This document shows, piece after piece, positions 11,790 through 22,422 of a DNA stretch of 64,000 bases. Both the position numbers and the translations under genes were made by a program. The stretch's first letter is position 1. The number at the start of each line of letters is the position of its first letter. Origin of the DNA: Pontederia crassipes (lineage: Eukaryota; Streptophyta; Magnoliopsida; Commelinales; Pontederiaceae); contig CM060198.1 of NCBI GenBank assembly GCA_030549335.1, positions 42,820,353-42,884,352 of the forward strand. The letters run 5' to 3'. The notes beneath the pieces were generated by a model. That model did not search any database. It saw only the letters and a program-made list of their open reading frames with translations, and was not told where the DNA came from.

Positions 11790-13165
11790 TATAAATATAA
11801 TAAGTAGTTCGGATTGGTCGGATTTTGAGTCGAAAAAAATTAATCGTTATTTTTTGGATCAATTTTGAGAATTAAAAAAAAATCGTCCTAAATCCATTGT
11901 AAAAAAATAAAAACCACCTTCTAGCGGGTCAGTTTTTTCGGGTGATTTTTTAGGACCCTACTTTTATATAATTATATTTTAAAAATATATATAATAAAAA
12001 TAAAATTAATATAAAAATATTTAATTGTATATTAAATATAAAATTTAGTACTTAAATTTTAAAGTTATTAAATTAGAGTTTGATAATGTGATAGAAAAGT
12101 ATGAAAGTTTATACAAAAAATATTCTATCTATAATAAAAGAATTGATAATATATGTATTAATTATATAAATAAAAAATAGACTCCATGGGCTCCTACCAT
12201 TTTTTAGATGGGACCCTAATTTTAGCGGACGAATTTTGATTTATTAAAAGCATACTAATTATATTCGGGCCTCTATTCAATTTTTTTCGAGTCGGGTAGA
12301 TTTTTCGGGTTGATCGGATTTTTCTTCCGCCACTGGGTGCCGGTGGGTGCACGTGTACCCACTGAATAAGTAAAGTAAATGCGAGTATGTTGGTACATTC
12401 TATTTTTTGCCCAACTAGTTAGCTCAAACAATTGATTTTGACAGAGGTCGCCTGGTGGATCTGGATGACTCTTTCTTTCTTACATTTTTTCGCATCACAT
12501 ACTTCTACCTTAATTACTTTATACTTATTATTTATCTCTATTATCACATTAAATAAAAATAATAGCATTTTATTAATTATAATAAATATTATTCATGACA
12601 TATATATTAGCGATAAAAGTATTATCTTATACCATGAATAAATGTTTATATTTTTCACCAGTTTATTTTATTTTTGTAATCAATTGTAAAGTTTTTAAAT
12701 AACAATATATTATATATATGTTAAATGATACATTTTCGTTCATTGTTTTATTTCATATTTACTTTTGTGAATTTTATTTTTTTCCATCTAATATTTTGAC
12801 TTATCATAACATCTTAATATAAATCATTTGCATGCTAGATTATACATTTGGTAGTTATTTTTTTAATTAATAGTTATAATTTTTTTCGCTACAAATTAAT
12901 TTTTAATATAATTAGCTGTAATGTAAAATAATATCTTGAAAAGATAATCTACATTCGGATGACACAATTGCAATTGAGTTTGTAATTTGTCACAATAGTC
13001 CATACATGAAAAATGTATGAACATTCCTAATTATATAATAGTGAATGCTACAATTTAAAAATAAAATTAATGACAACTTCATATTTTATAATAATAATAA
13101 TTTTTTAAAATATTATAATTATTTATGAACTCACTGATTAAAATGCCTGGCTCCGCCGCTGCTTA
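11790..13165 (-). repeat. Two dispersed repeats in tandem, minus orientation
   Basis: On the minus strand a sequence starting near 13165 with 'cagcggcggagccagg' runs to about 12345, where 'cccagtggcgga' begins a second, similar start that continues to about 11790. 'CAGYGGCGGA' at the head is common to several dispersed plant repeats. The interior is very AT-rich and non-coding. Class and ends are uncertain. Confidence 0.3.
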
Positions 13166-13621
13166 CACCCTACGGATTATTACGGTTTATGCTCTATAAA
13201 TTAGTGCATGTAGTCTATAAAACTTTGTTCTCAAACTTCTAAACTCTATTTTAAAAATTATTTACCAAGCACTTGTTCAAGTTTAAGGTTCTATTTGCTA
13301 CTTTTTTGGATTCCGATTTAATTAATTTTGACCCGATTCCCATCCAATCATTCCCAAATATAATATAATTTTTTGATTGATATGACAATGCCCGGCCCAA
13401 CTAACAAAACATGATCAATCACAGCCATAACTGGATCATGATATTGTAGGCCTCTTGATTCTAAGCAATTAATCATATACTGCCCACAGCATCCTACATG
13501 GGCCGTTCTTGAGCTCGACACACAGATCCCGTTAGGCATGAAACATCATCCCCAAAAGATACTTCTTCTTCTTCTTTATTTTTTTTGAAAAAAATAAAAA
13601 TTAAACTGATTTCAATATTTT
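13166..13621. other. Gene-free spacer
   Basis: Mixed-sequence DNA between the repeat ending near 13165 and the solo LTR at 13622. No feature seen. Confidence 0.4.
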
Positions 13622-16575
13622 TGTAACAATCCTAAATTTTGAGTTAAGGTATTTGAACCTTTTTACCAAAATCTTAATGTAAATCTTATATAAAGGACCA
13701 ACAACCTTATTAATTTTCTAAGGAAAACTTAATGTTAGGGGATTTGGAACCATATTCTTCATGGTTACTATGTTTTAAGATCGACAAAAAGATGATCAAA
13801 GTTTACAAAAAAGAGACAAAAAGTATAGAGGCTTATAGACGATGAAGTATAATGCAACATGCATGATTCGAAAAAAGGAGTCTTAGATCTAAAGCCTAAA
13901 GATATGTAAAAGGAATCGAACTCTTCTCTCCCTTTCAATGATGTTGTGTTTAGATTGAGAGTTTTAAAAATACCTTCTTTTTGATATTTTGATCGAAGGT
14001 TGCATGAATGAGAGTTTCATGATTTATGTTGAATAATTTGTTATATTCATGATTATTTTTAATAATTATTTGGATAGGTTTTACTTATCCAGAAATTACA
14101 AATAATATGTGGATGAAAATTTTCAAAGTCTAGATTCCATAGAAATTGGTTTCATATGATTTGAGAATGTATAATAATAGTTATGATACAGAAATCAGAC
14201 TACTATCATGTTGTCTTGAGTAATAGTAAGACGAATTTATAAAATTTATCATAATTTAGAAACATTGAATTACGGTTTTAAATTTATGGACAAGTTACAA
14301 GTTTGCGTTATCTTTCTATGGAAATTGAAATCATGTAAAAAGAATAAGCATAGATTCAACTATTAATATTTTAGTGTCTGCTGTCATAATAGTATATAAA
14401 GAATAGATCTCGATAGTTGCATGAATTTCTGAATTAAATTCCAAAAAGATAAAATCTATAAATTTTATATTTGATTTCTAAGAAAACATAGTTTGCAGAA
14501 AATTAGAATCAATCAAAATGAACGTCTATGTATTGAATTATAATATTTTCATTGATGATATGTTAAATTGTCAAAGAAGCAAAGTGACATATTATTATTT
14601 ATATCAATAATTGTTATGTTAATATTATGCATTTTCTTTAAATATTTATATACATTTAAAATACAATATTTGTACATGTATATTGCTTTATGACATTTCA
14701 CACATCTTATATATGATGCTATTCATGAAATATTAATTAATGTGTCGACGATCACCTAGACATACATTTTGATATGATCAGTCGCAATTAAGCTAAAAGA
14801 TGAAAGATTGTTGTGAATGTTTAATGTATTGATGACTCTAATAAAGTATAAAATTGAAAAATGTATCGGCACACATTATGTTAAAGAAGTAAATGTCTTT
14901 CACATTATGGTGATTGAGACTTCTTAGGAAATAATGTCATCACCTAAAATGGTATTTGAGATTTTCTAAGAACAATTGGTCTAGTTATGATGTTGCTTTG
15001 AGCCTTAAATTAAGTAAAGATGAAAGATGTGATAAGAAGTAAATGCTTTTCACTTCACAATAATTGAGACTTACTTGGAAAATAATGTCATCATCCAAAA
15101 AGTGTTTGTGATTTCTAGTATCCTATGAACTAATGTAATGATGTGATAAAGATGAAAGAATGGGTAAGAAGTAAATGTCTTTTACTTTCTAGTGATGGAG
15201 ACTTTTTTAGAAAATAAAGTCACCAACGATAAGGTGTTTGAGATTTCTCAGAAGTACATGCCTTTCACTTTATGATTGAAACTTCTTTAGAAAATTATGC
15301 CATCATCCAAAATGTATTTGAGATTAACCAATATAATGATGTCACAATGTACTAATTATTAAGCAAAGATGAATCATGGTATATGATAAATATAATGAAA
15401 GTAAGTATTAAATGTAAAGATGAGAAGTAAATGCCTTTCACCTTATGATGATTGAGACTTCTCGAAAAATAATGCCATCACTTAAAAGGTGTTTGAAATT
15501 TCCTAATGTAAAGATAAAAGATATCATATGATAAAGTAAGAATGAAAGTGAAGTTTAACTTCAAATTATTTTATAATAAAGAAAGTTAAAATGATCATGA
15601 AGTAAATACGAAAAATAAAGTTTTACACTTATGTATGTACTTTAAGGAAATCTAAGTCCGAGAAATAAAGTCTTGCATCAATATGTGTTCTTTCCAAGGA
15701 ATAATATCACTCACTATCACGATGATTAGAAATAAAATCCCTCACTATCACGATGTGTGTGTTTCTAAGATATAACATGGAAGAAAAGTAAAGATAATGT
15801 TATGTGATAAAGATGAAGATGCCACATTAAGTATCTCATAATAAAGAAAGGAAAAAGAATGAAAGAACGTCCAAAGGGTTATAAAACAATCTTGAATAGA
15901 TGTAAAGTATGAAAAATGTTAAGTAATAAGTAAGGATCAAGGAGTTATAACGAAACTCCTAAAATGTACATGACAATGAAAGTGAAATGTAATAATAAGT
16001 TATATGTCATAATTGCTTATGAATGATATGAATGTATATTTTTATTGTATGATGCTTTAGATGACGGGTCTGAAGTTAAGTAGGTATGTTGCAAGAATGT
16101 TACATGAAAAAGGAATGTAAGAATGATGTAATGTCATACATGCAAGTTTATATGTTATTATTATGATGATGATGATGTATCACATATAGTATGATGTGAT
16201 ATAATATAGGATATCATGACATGCATGATCTTTATATACTCTAATTGAAAAACCCTTCACGCTAGATCCATGCAGGTAACCAAATATTAAGTGATGGATG
16301 ATAGCTCAAGCTCATGACGAAAGTTGCACATGCTTAGATTTAAATAAGTTCTATAGTTCTATTTGAACATTGAGGTTAATGATGTAATGAATGTTTAGAC
16401 ATTTATGTTTTATGAAGTATTAGTGATGATATGATTAATAGAAAGTTTTTATTTATTATGATTTTCTTTAAATTATAAATTCTTTCGCTGTTAAATGATG
16501 TATGGTGAAGGAGCTAACAGCGCAAAATTGTCTTAAATGATAAAAAAAATTTAGGATGAATTTTGAGTCATTACA
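13622..16575 (+). mobile_element. Solo LTR, Tekay-like, about 2.95 kb
   Basis: It starts TGTAACAATCC and ends GAGTCATTACA. Homology to the LTRs at 16733 and 30243 is clear in order: the opening segment, 'gatcagtcgcaattaagctaa' against 'cagccgtaattaggctaa', 'gacgggtctgaagttaagta', 'gatccatgcaggtaacc' and the last 150 bp. No primer site or internal region follows; the flanks are ATTTT and TTTTT, which fits a diverged 5-bp duplication. This is a solo LTR, an older or different subfamily of the one next door. Confidence 0.75.
14886..15512 (+). repeat. Five diverged modules inside the solo LTR
   Basis: A module of about 85 bp recurs at about 14886, 15035, 15167, 15251 and 15420. Each reads 'aagtaaatg.cttt.cac', then 'gattgagacttct', 'aaataatg.catcacc' and 'ggtgtttgagatttc'. 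The spacing varies, so this is a decayed tandem array. Confidence 0.6.
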
Positions 16576-16732
16576 TTTTTAATGGAATTTGATTTTACAG
16601 ATAAAATAATATGGGATATAGAAACTTATACATCCCAAAAGCAACCTTATCTTTTGTGTGTGATTAAACATTTTTTTAAAGGATTGAGATTATTTTGTTT
16701 TCAAATGTGGCTCACATATTTTCAAAGAGAAC
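16576..16732. other. Spacer between solo LTR and gag-only LTR element
   Basis: About 157 bp; the last five bases (16728-16732) are AGAAC, the left copy of the target duplication of the next element. Confidence 0.6.
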
Positions 16733-16809
16733 TGTAACAACCCCAATTTTTGAATAGGGGTATTTAAATTATTTAGAGGAAACCCTAAGAAAAACTCTAG
16801 GATAAACTC

Positions 16810-16816
16810 TATAAAA
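16810..16816 (+). promoter_or_regulatory. LTR TATA box (TATAAAA)
   Basis: TATAAAA follows 'aggataaactc' about 80 bp into the LTR, and the right LTR has the same at 30319-30325. A TATA box so close to the LTR start implies a very short U3 or a secondary promoter. Confidence 0.4.
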
Positions 16817-17275
16817 ACTCCTCAAGCAATCCCTCTCCTCTCTTTTCTTATTTCTCTCACGTGACGGCTGCAACCTAGGAGGAGGAAAAAGGAGGAGAAC
16901 AAGAAAGAAGAAGAGGGCAAAGGGGAAGAGGACATGGATAAGGAAAATGAGATTAACATTAAAGAACAAAATCATAGGTATGTAAAGGGGATCCAAACCC
17001 TTCTCTCCCATCTCGATGTTTGTATGTTTGGATTGAGAGATCTAAGGACACCCTAATCCTTAGTAGGGATTGTGATTGAGGGTCATATCGTGCATTGGAT
17101 CTGAAAGATTTCATATGTGATTCATACTTTAGATTCTAGGGTTCCATGTTGAGATCATGGATAAATCCTAGATTTGAAAGAATGGATGATTTCATAAATT
17201 TTTCGTTTGCTTTTGATGACCTAGAACCTTCATGATGCTTTGTATTGCATTTTTCCAAAGTTTCATTGAGAAAAG

Positions 17276-17560
17276 TGCAAGACGCAAGCTTAATACGGAC
17301 TGGAGGTTGTTAATATGGGCAACAAGGTAAAAACACAGGCTGCAAATATTTTCTGGCGCAAGCTTAATACGACTTGAAGAGAAAAAATACGATCTGGCCA
17401 TATTCTTCTCGCGGATGATTTTATTGATCACGGGCGTGACACGGGCGTGCCAGGGATGTGGCACAGCCGTGACACTAATCGTCATGACATTTACCAACAC
17501 AGAATGGGTGTTCATGGCACGCTCACGAGCGTGACCTCATCATCACGGTTGTGACCAACT
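17276..17560 (+). repeat. Motif cluster in the left LTR (AATACG and CACGGCCGTGAC types)
   Basis: First 'cttaatacg' and 'aatacga' sites, then many near-palindromic 'cacgggcgtgac', 'cacagccgtgac', 'cacggttgtgacc' sites. The same order is seen in the right LTR (30795-31110) and in the LTRs at 48147 and 62191 on the other strand. Confidence 0.6.
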
Positions 17561-17851
17561 AAAATGTTGAATATATGATAAATTTAAATTTATTTTCAAA
17601 GTATTTATGCTATGAATTGATGCTTGATGAATTTATATGACACTTAGATATACAAAATGTATGTTCAGCCGTAATTAGGCTAAAATATGAAGAATGATTG
17701 ATATGAATGATTGATGTATTGCAAAGCATAATAAACCTAAAGCTGAAGGTCATTGTCACTCATCAATGATGAGAAGCAAAATCTTGCACCTATGTATGTA
17801 CTTCAAGGGGATATAAACCAGTGAAGTAAAGTCCTATATTTGTGTATGTGC

Positions 17852-18015
17852 TTCTCGGAGAACAAAATCCCTCATCAGAAAGTGTGTGTATTTCCTGAAA
17901 TAAAGTCCCTTACTATTATAGTGTGCATATTCTTCGGAACAAAGTTCATCACTATTATAGTGTGTGTATTCCTTGGAATAAAGTTCCTCACTATTATAAT
18001 GTGCGTATTCCCAAG
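17852..18015 (+). repeat. Tandem array, unit about 42 bp, 4 copies
   Basis: Units of 'aataaagtccctcactatta' followed by 'tagtgtgtgtattc' with small changes. Related arrays lie in the right LTR (31688-31835) and, antisense, in the LTR at 48147-50711 (49300-49455). Confidence 0.7.
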
Positions 18016-19185
18016 GATGTGGCCTAGCTAGCCAATGTGATGATGTGATATGATTCTTTCAACTATGTTAAGATCAAAGATGTTATAAGATAAAGAAAGA
18101 AGAAAGGTGAATAACTTTAAAGTATCTTATAACAAAGAAAGAAGGTTAAGATGATGATGATGAAGTAAAGATGGAAAGTAAAGTTCTAAACTTATGTATG
18201 TACTTCAAAGGAACTTAAGCTTGAGAAATAAAGTCCTGCATTTGTCTATGTAGTTTCCAAGAAACAATGCTCCTCATCATAAAATGTGTGTATTCCTAAA
18301 GATGACTAGGAATAAAGTCCTTCACTATTATGATGTGCGTTCTTAAGTATGACTTATGATATGGAATGAAAGTCAAGATGTTATTATGTGATAAAGATGA
18401 AGGATGAAGATGACATATGAAGGATCACATAATAAAGAAAGAAAAGAAAAATGAAAGAAGGTCCTAAGGGTTATAAAGCAACACCGAGAAGATGTAAAGT
18501 ATGAAAGAAATCAAGAAGTAGGGATCAAGGAGTTATGAAGAAACTCCTAGAATGTACATGACAATGAAAACGAAATGAAATGATATGTTATGTCATGTAT
18601 GCGATGAATGATATGAATTCATATGGTACTTGCAGATAATGGACCTAAAGTTAAGCAGGTATGACATAATATTTATGTTTCATGAATATTATACGAATAA
18701 TGGATATAAGTGTTATGTAATATCATATAAGGATCATGATATAATTCATGGCATGTATGTTTACGTATTATGTTATTATGATGATAAATGATGCATCACA
18801 TGTAATATCATGTGATAGGATATCATGGCATTCACGACCTTTACATACTCTAATTAGGAAACTGCACTCTATATCCGTACAGATAACCAAGATTAAGTGA
18901 TAGATGGTAGCTCAATCACATGATGAAGAGTTGCACATCCTTACGGTCAAATAAATGTTATGGTTCTAGTTGAACATTGAGTCTAATGATATAATGAAGA
19001 TTTTAGACATTTAATGTCCTATGAAGTATTAGTTATAAAATGATTATAATGAAGTTTTTATTTATTATGATTTTCTCTAAATTATCAAGTCTTTCGTTGT
19101 TAAATGATGTATGATGAACGGGCTAACGACGCGAAATTACCCTAAATGATCAAAACTTTTAGGGTAAATTTTCAGATCGTTACAG

Positions 19186-19199
19186 TTATATTAGAGCAT
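19186..19199 (+). promoter_or_regulatory. Degenerate tRNA-Met primer binding site
   Basis: 'ttatattagagca' starts two bases after the LTR and matches TGGTATCAGAGCA with about three changes, the site complementary to the 3' end of initiator tRNA-Met used by this clade. Confidence 0.55.
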
Positions 19200-19333
19200 G
19201 GTTAGGTCCTCAGTCTAAGTGATGTAATGTTAAGAAGTCTAAGTCCATGTGCAATCGTCATGAGCAGCCATCAAATGATAAGAGTATGTAATATTTACCT
19301 TATGTTATATGTGTTTATAATTGACCAACTAAT

Positions 19334-19541
19334 GTGTGGTTAATTATTGTTATGTTAAGGATGAAAGGAAGCTCATCTAGAGGCCATCTCTTAGGATTCC
19401 AGATGGAGCTGATTGAAAGAATGACCCGTATGGCTCGTGTTATGGAAAGAAATGCAAACTCAAAACACCAACGTTGTTTGAGCTCAAGGATTGATCTATT
19501 CCTAAAGTTACAACCCCCATACTTTTAATGGGGATGGAAGA
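19334..19541 (+). pseudogene. Gag, 5' part, cut by the CACTA insertion
   Basis: The open frame from 19334 reads ..'LIERMTRMARVMERNANSKH'.. and ends at 'LFLKLQPPYF' with a stop at 19526. The segment 'PPxFNGDG' that normally follows is present one frame over, up to the CACTA end. This is the N-terminal part of Retrotrans_gag, with a helix-rich start and a 'LKLxPPxF' motif. The rest of gag resumes at 29270 behind the insertion. A one-base shift near 19520 also breaks the frame. The true start codon is uncertain: 19334 or the ATG at 19361. Confidence 0.7.
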
Positions 19542-19960
19542 CACTACAAGAAAACTATCTATTAGAGACGTAAAATAGCGTCTCAATTTATAATGACGCT
19601 AAGTCGATGCCATGAGCGTCAGTATAGCGTCTCCGTTGAGTCACAAAATGGTGACACTACTGGCCTCCCAATAGCGCCACATTAGCATTTACTTAGCGTT
19701 TCGATAAAAAAGATGCTAATGTCGGCGCCATAGAGACGCCAATTAGACACTCTTATTGCGCGCCATTGTGCAAAAAAGTGTGGCAGAACTTAGCGTGGTT
19801 GTAGCGTCGACATTGTTTGATGCGCACATAGCATCACAAGCATTGCGACGCCCTGTCGACGCTAGCTTGGAATTGATTAGGGGGCCGAATGTTTGCTCGA
19901 TTTTTGCGCTGCACTATGCGACGCTAGGTGGCGTCACCTGATGCGACGCTATGTAGACGT
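19542..19960 (+). repeat. Left subterminal repeat region of the CACTA element
   Basis: Short repeats 'gacgct', 'agcgtc', 'gagacgc' occur on both strands at high density. In En/Spm these are the binding sites of the TnpA-type protein; that role is known for the family and inferred here. The open frame at 19756-19941 is made of these repeats and is not a gene. Confidence 0.75.
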
Positions 19961-20530
19961 CAATATAAAAATATATTCGATCACCTGACATGATAATATA
20001 TAATATCAAAGATATGTATCTATGTATGTGTGATCTTACCTGGGAAGCTGGTCAATCGACGACGATAAATGCTACCTAAAACGCCCGTGCTTGGTACTAT
20101 TTTAACACTACTTTAATTAAGAAATAGATTAACTATATATATATATGTTATATCTATTTTGATGCAACTTCATATACTTTAATATATATGTATCCCTATA
20201 TAATTACTTATATATGCCTATCATATGTGTGTTCCTGTATGTTCCTATATGTTATCTATACTATACTTTAATGAATAAATAAATTAAATATTATATGTAC
20301 CTTCAACATATATATGTATTCCTACATAATTACTTAAGTAACATTATATATGTTACTTATGCATATAATATATACAATATCCTAATTATACATATTATTT
20401 TTATATTCTTAATAATGAATTATGATGGTTGAATTAAGTATTGATTTGTTACAAAATAGTCCATTTTAGTTCCACTTTGGAGACGCAATAGTATCTGTGT
20501 CACCGAGCCTCTCTCCGAGACAGTGCCCAG

Positions 20531-20594
20531 ATCAGTGGATCAAGGCAGTGGATTGTGAATCCACCATGCGTGGGTTCAATTCCCATCGTTCGAC
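20531..20594 (+). pseudogene. trnH-GUG: Plastid-derived tRNA-His (GUG) pseudogene
   Basis: From 'agtggatcaaggcagtgg' the D arm, the anticodon arm with anticodon GTG at 20555-20557, the variable loop and the T arm ('gggttcaattccc' with changes) are preserved. The 5' acceptor strand (normally GCGGATG..) is replaced by unrelated bases, so the acceptor stem cannot pair. It is a pseudogene of plastid origin and not a nuclear tRNA gene. Confidence 0.85.
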
Positions 20595-20633
20595 CATCAC
20601 ATTATTTCAAATTTCAAAAATTAGATTTTCAAT

Positions 20634-20803
20634 ATTCCTATTTGCAGCGACAAAGAATAAAACTATCACTATATTTTTTCCTTTTCCTAGTTCTTCTTCC
20701 AAGCGTAGGATAACCCCAAGGGGTTGCAGGTTTTTTTCTAGCAATTGGGGCTCTACCTTCACCGCCCCCATGGGGATGGTCTACAGGGTTCATAACTACT
20801 CCT
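20634..20803 (-). pseudogene. rpl2: Plastid rpl2 3' fragment
   Basis: rpl2 encodes ribosomal protein L2 of the plastid large subunit. Read on the minus strand, the region around 20670-20800 gives the C-terminal rpl2 coding sequence, with landmarks 'ccccttggggttatcc' and 'ggaagaagaactaggaaaag'. The normal stop region near 20645 is altered by a small deletion, and internal stops and changes are present. Only about the last 50-55 codons are included. Nuclear rpl2 copies of this kind are not expressed as far as known. Confidence 0.85.
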
Positions 20804-21059
20804 TATTGCACGGTTTAGAGAGCACTTGTGTATGTGATGCTGTCGTAAAGAGCACCACAAGAAAGCCGCATTGATTGTCGATGCTACAGAGGCACTATTA
20901 AGGTCTCCCTGGCGTCGAAAAAATGAGACAATAAGATAAATGAGACGCTACCGCGATGCTAGTGTATCACTAAAGTATTTTAGCGACTCGAGCATCTCTA
21001 TAGCGCCTCATTAGCTGACTTTTTATTACCCTTACTTAATCGGGCACATATTGACATAA

Positions 21060-21350
21060 ATGCGCATATATACTTATACATATATACAACACATACACAT
21101 ATACATATTATTATCACTTAATCTCGCGCATATAAACATATACATACACATATATACTTTAAATACGTATACATATGCATGTTATTGTCACTTAATCTCA
21201 CACACACATAGAAATATACATACACATATATACTTATAATACATATAACGTATATACTTATAATACATATACATATACACATTGTTGTGACAATCTCGCA
21301 CATATAGACATATACATACACATATATTAGATATGATATACACAATTTTG

Positions 21351-21384
<34 letters not shown>

Positions 21385-21492
21385 CCATTTCAATATAATC
21401 TTAATAAAATATAAAGTCATAATGTGTAAACTTATAATATATAAACTTATAATGCATACATACTTTAAATAGATACATATATACATGCATAC

Positions 21493-21523
<31 letters not shown>

Positions 21524-21533
21524 CTATATATAG

Positions 21534-21574
<41 letters not shown>

Positions 21575-21720
21575 TAACACATGTATTTATGAAATACATA
21601 TGAATATACACTTATAGTTTATATATATAGACCTAACATATATACATGCATACATACATTATATATTTATATAGATATACATAGTAATAATAAAATCTTA
21701 AAAAAATAAAGATCATGTTG
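21060..21720. repeat. TA- and CATA-rich simple-sequence region in the CACTA element
   Basis: Long 'tatacatatacatacacata' type DNA with pure (TA)n runs at 21352-21382, 21494-21512 and 21540-21570, and direct repeats of 'acttataatacatata'. The Tyr-Ile-rich open frames on the minus strand here come from this simple sequence. Confidence 0.9.
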
Positions 21721-21835
21721 ACATTTTTGAGACGCCATGGTAGAATCACATCAGCGTCTAACTAGCGTCGCAATACTTGGCGAAGATAATAATGACCTTA
21801 AATCCCTAGGTTCATCTCCATTTTTTACTTTTTAT

Positions 21836-22417
21836 TATTTACCATCCTCGACTTCGACCATGCCGACCGACGATTGCGACCACCGGCCTCGTCCTCCGTT
21901 GCCCTCCTCCGATGCCTTGCTTCGACACCACCGCGGGACATCGACCTCCTCCGCTTCATCCATTGCCTTGCTCCGACGCCTCCGCGGGACAACGACCTCC
22001 TCCAACCTCCCCCCACCTCCGCCTCCTCCGCCTCCTCCGCTACCGTCCTTCAACCAACGATGTCGATTGCTCTGACGACGTCGACAACTTCCCTGCCACC
22101 TCCTCTGACCCCAATCGATGACCCCAACAACTTCCCCGACCGCCGCCCACCGCCTTCTTCCACCCTCCGCTGCGCTCCTCTGCCCGGTGCCGCCCTCCTC
22201 CGCCATCTTCCATCTCTTCAGCCGCTTGCCGCCTACCGCCCGCCGCTGCCCTCCTCCGCCCTCTTCTACATCCTCCACCACCCGACGCCCGCCGCCGTCT
22301 TCCACCCTCCGCTCGGTGCCGTCCTCCGCTGCCCTCCTTCGCCCGGTGCCGCGCTCCTTCGCCCGGTGCCGCGCTCCTCCGCCCTCTTCCACCTCCTCCG
22401 CCCAACCACCACCCGCC
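21836..22417 (+). repeat. CT/GC-rich minisatellite, left half
   Basis: Units such as 'ccgccctcctccgcc', 'cttccaccctccgc' and 'gctcggtgccg' recur without strict period. Long overlapping Pro/Ala/Ser- or Gly/Arg-rich frames appear on both strands, the mark of biased repeats. The array continues at 25060-25140 on the far side of a solo LTR. It may derive from a GC-rich exon of a captured gene, but no domain is recognisable. Confidence 0.7.
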
Positions 22418-22422
22418 GCCTT

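Larger units (their letters stand above)
16733..19184 (+). mobile_element. Left LTR of the gag-only element
   Basis: 2452 bp, TG to CA. It has a TATA box at 16810, a CGTATT and CACGG(C/T)CGTGAC motif zone at 17276-17560, and a short tandem array at 17852-18015. At 17858-17870 it keeps the empty site 'gaacaaaatccctcatc' that is filled by a 264-bp insertion in the right LTR. Confidence 0.9.
20531..20803. other. Plastid DNA insertion (trnH-GUG to rpl2 3' end) inside the CACTA element
   Basis: The sequence matches what I remember of the plastid trnH-GUG gene and, on the opposite strand, the 3' part of rpl2, joined by a spacer of about 40 bp. In monocot plastomes trnH lies between rpl2 and rps19, in this orientation. 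The order and contiguity show one plastid segment of about 270 bp moved to the nucleus. Outside it the CACTA subterminal repeats resume. Confidence 0.85.

Noticed and set aside
20531-20594. Functional nuclear tRNA-His gene
   Set aside because: The match is to plastid trnH-GUG with plastid rpl2 next to it, and the 5' acceptor strand is lost.
21118-21582. Tyr/Ile-rich frame of 154 codons, minus strand
   Set aside because: Translation of TA and CATA simple sequence.
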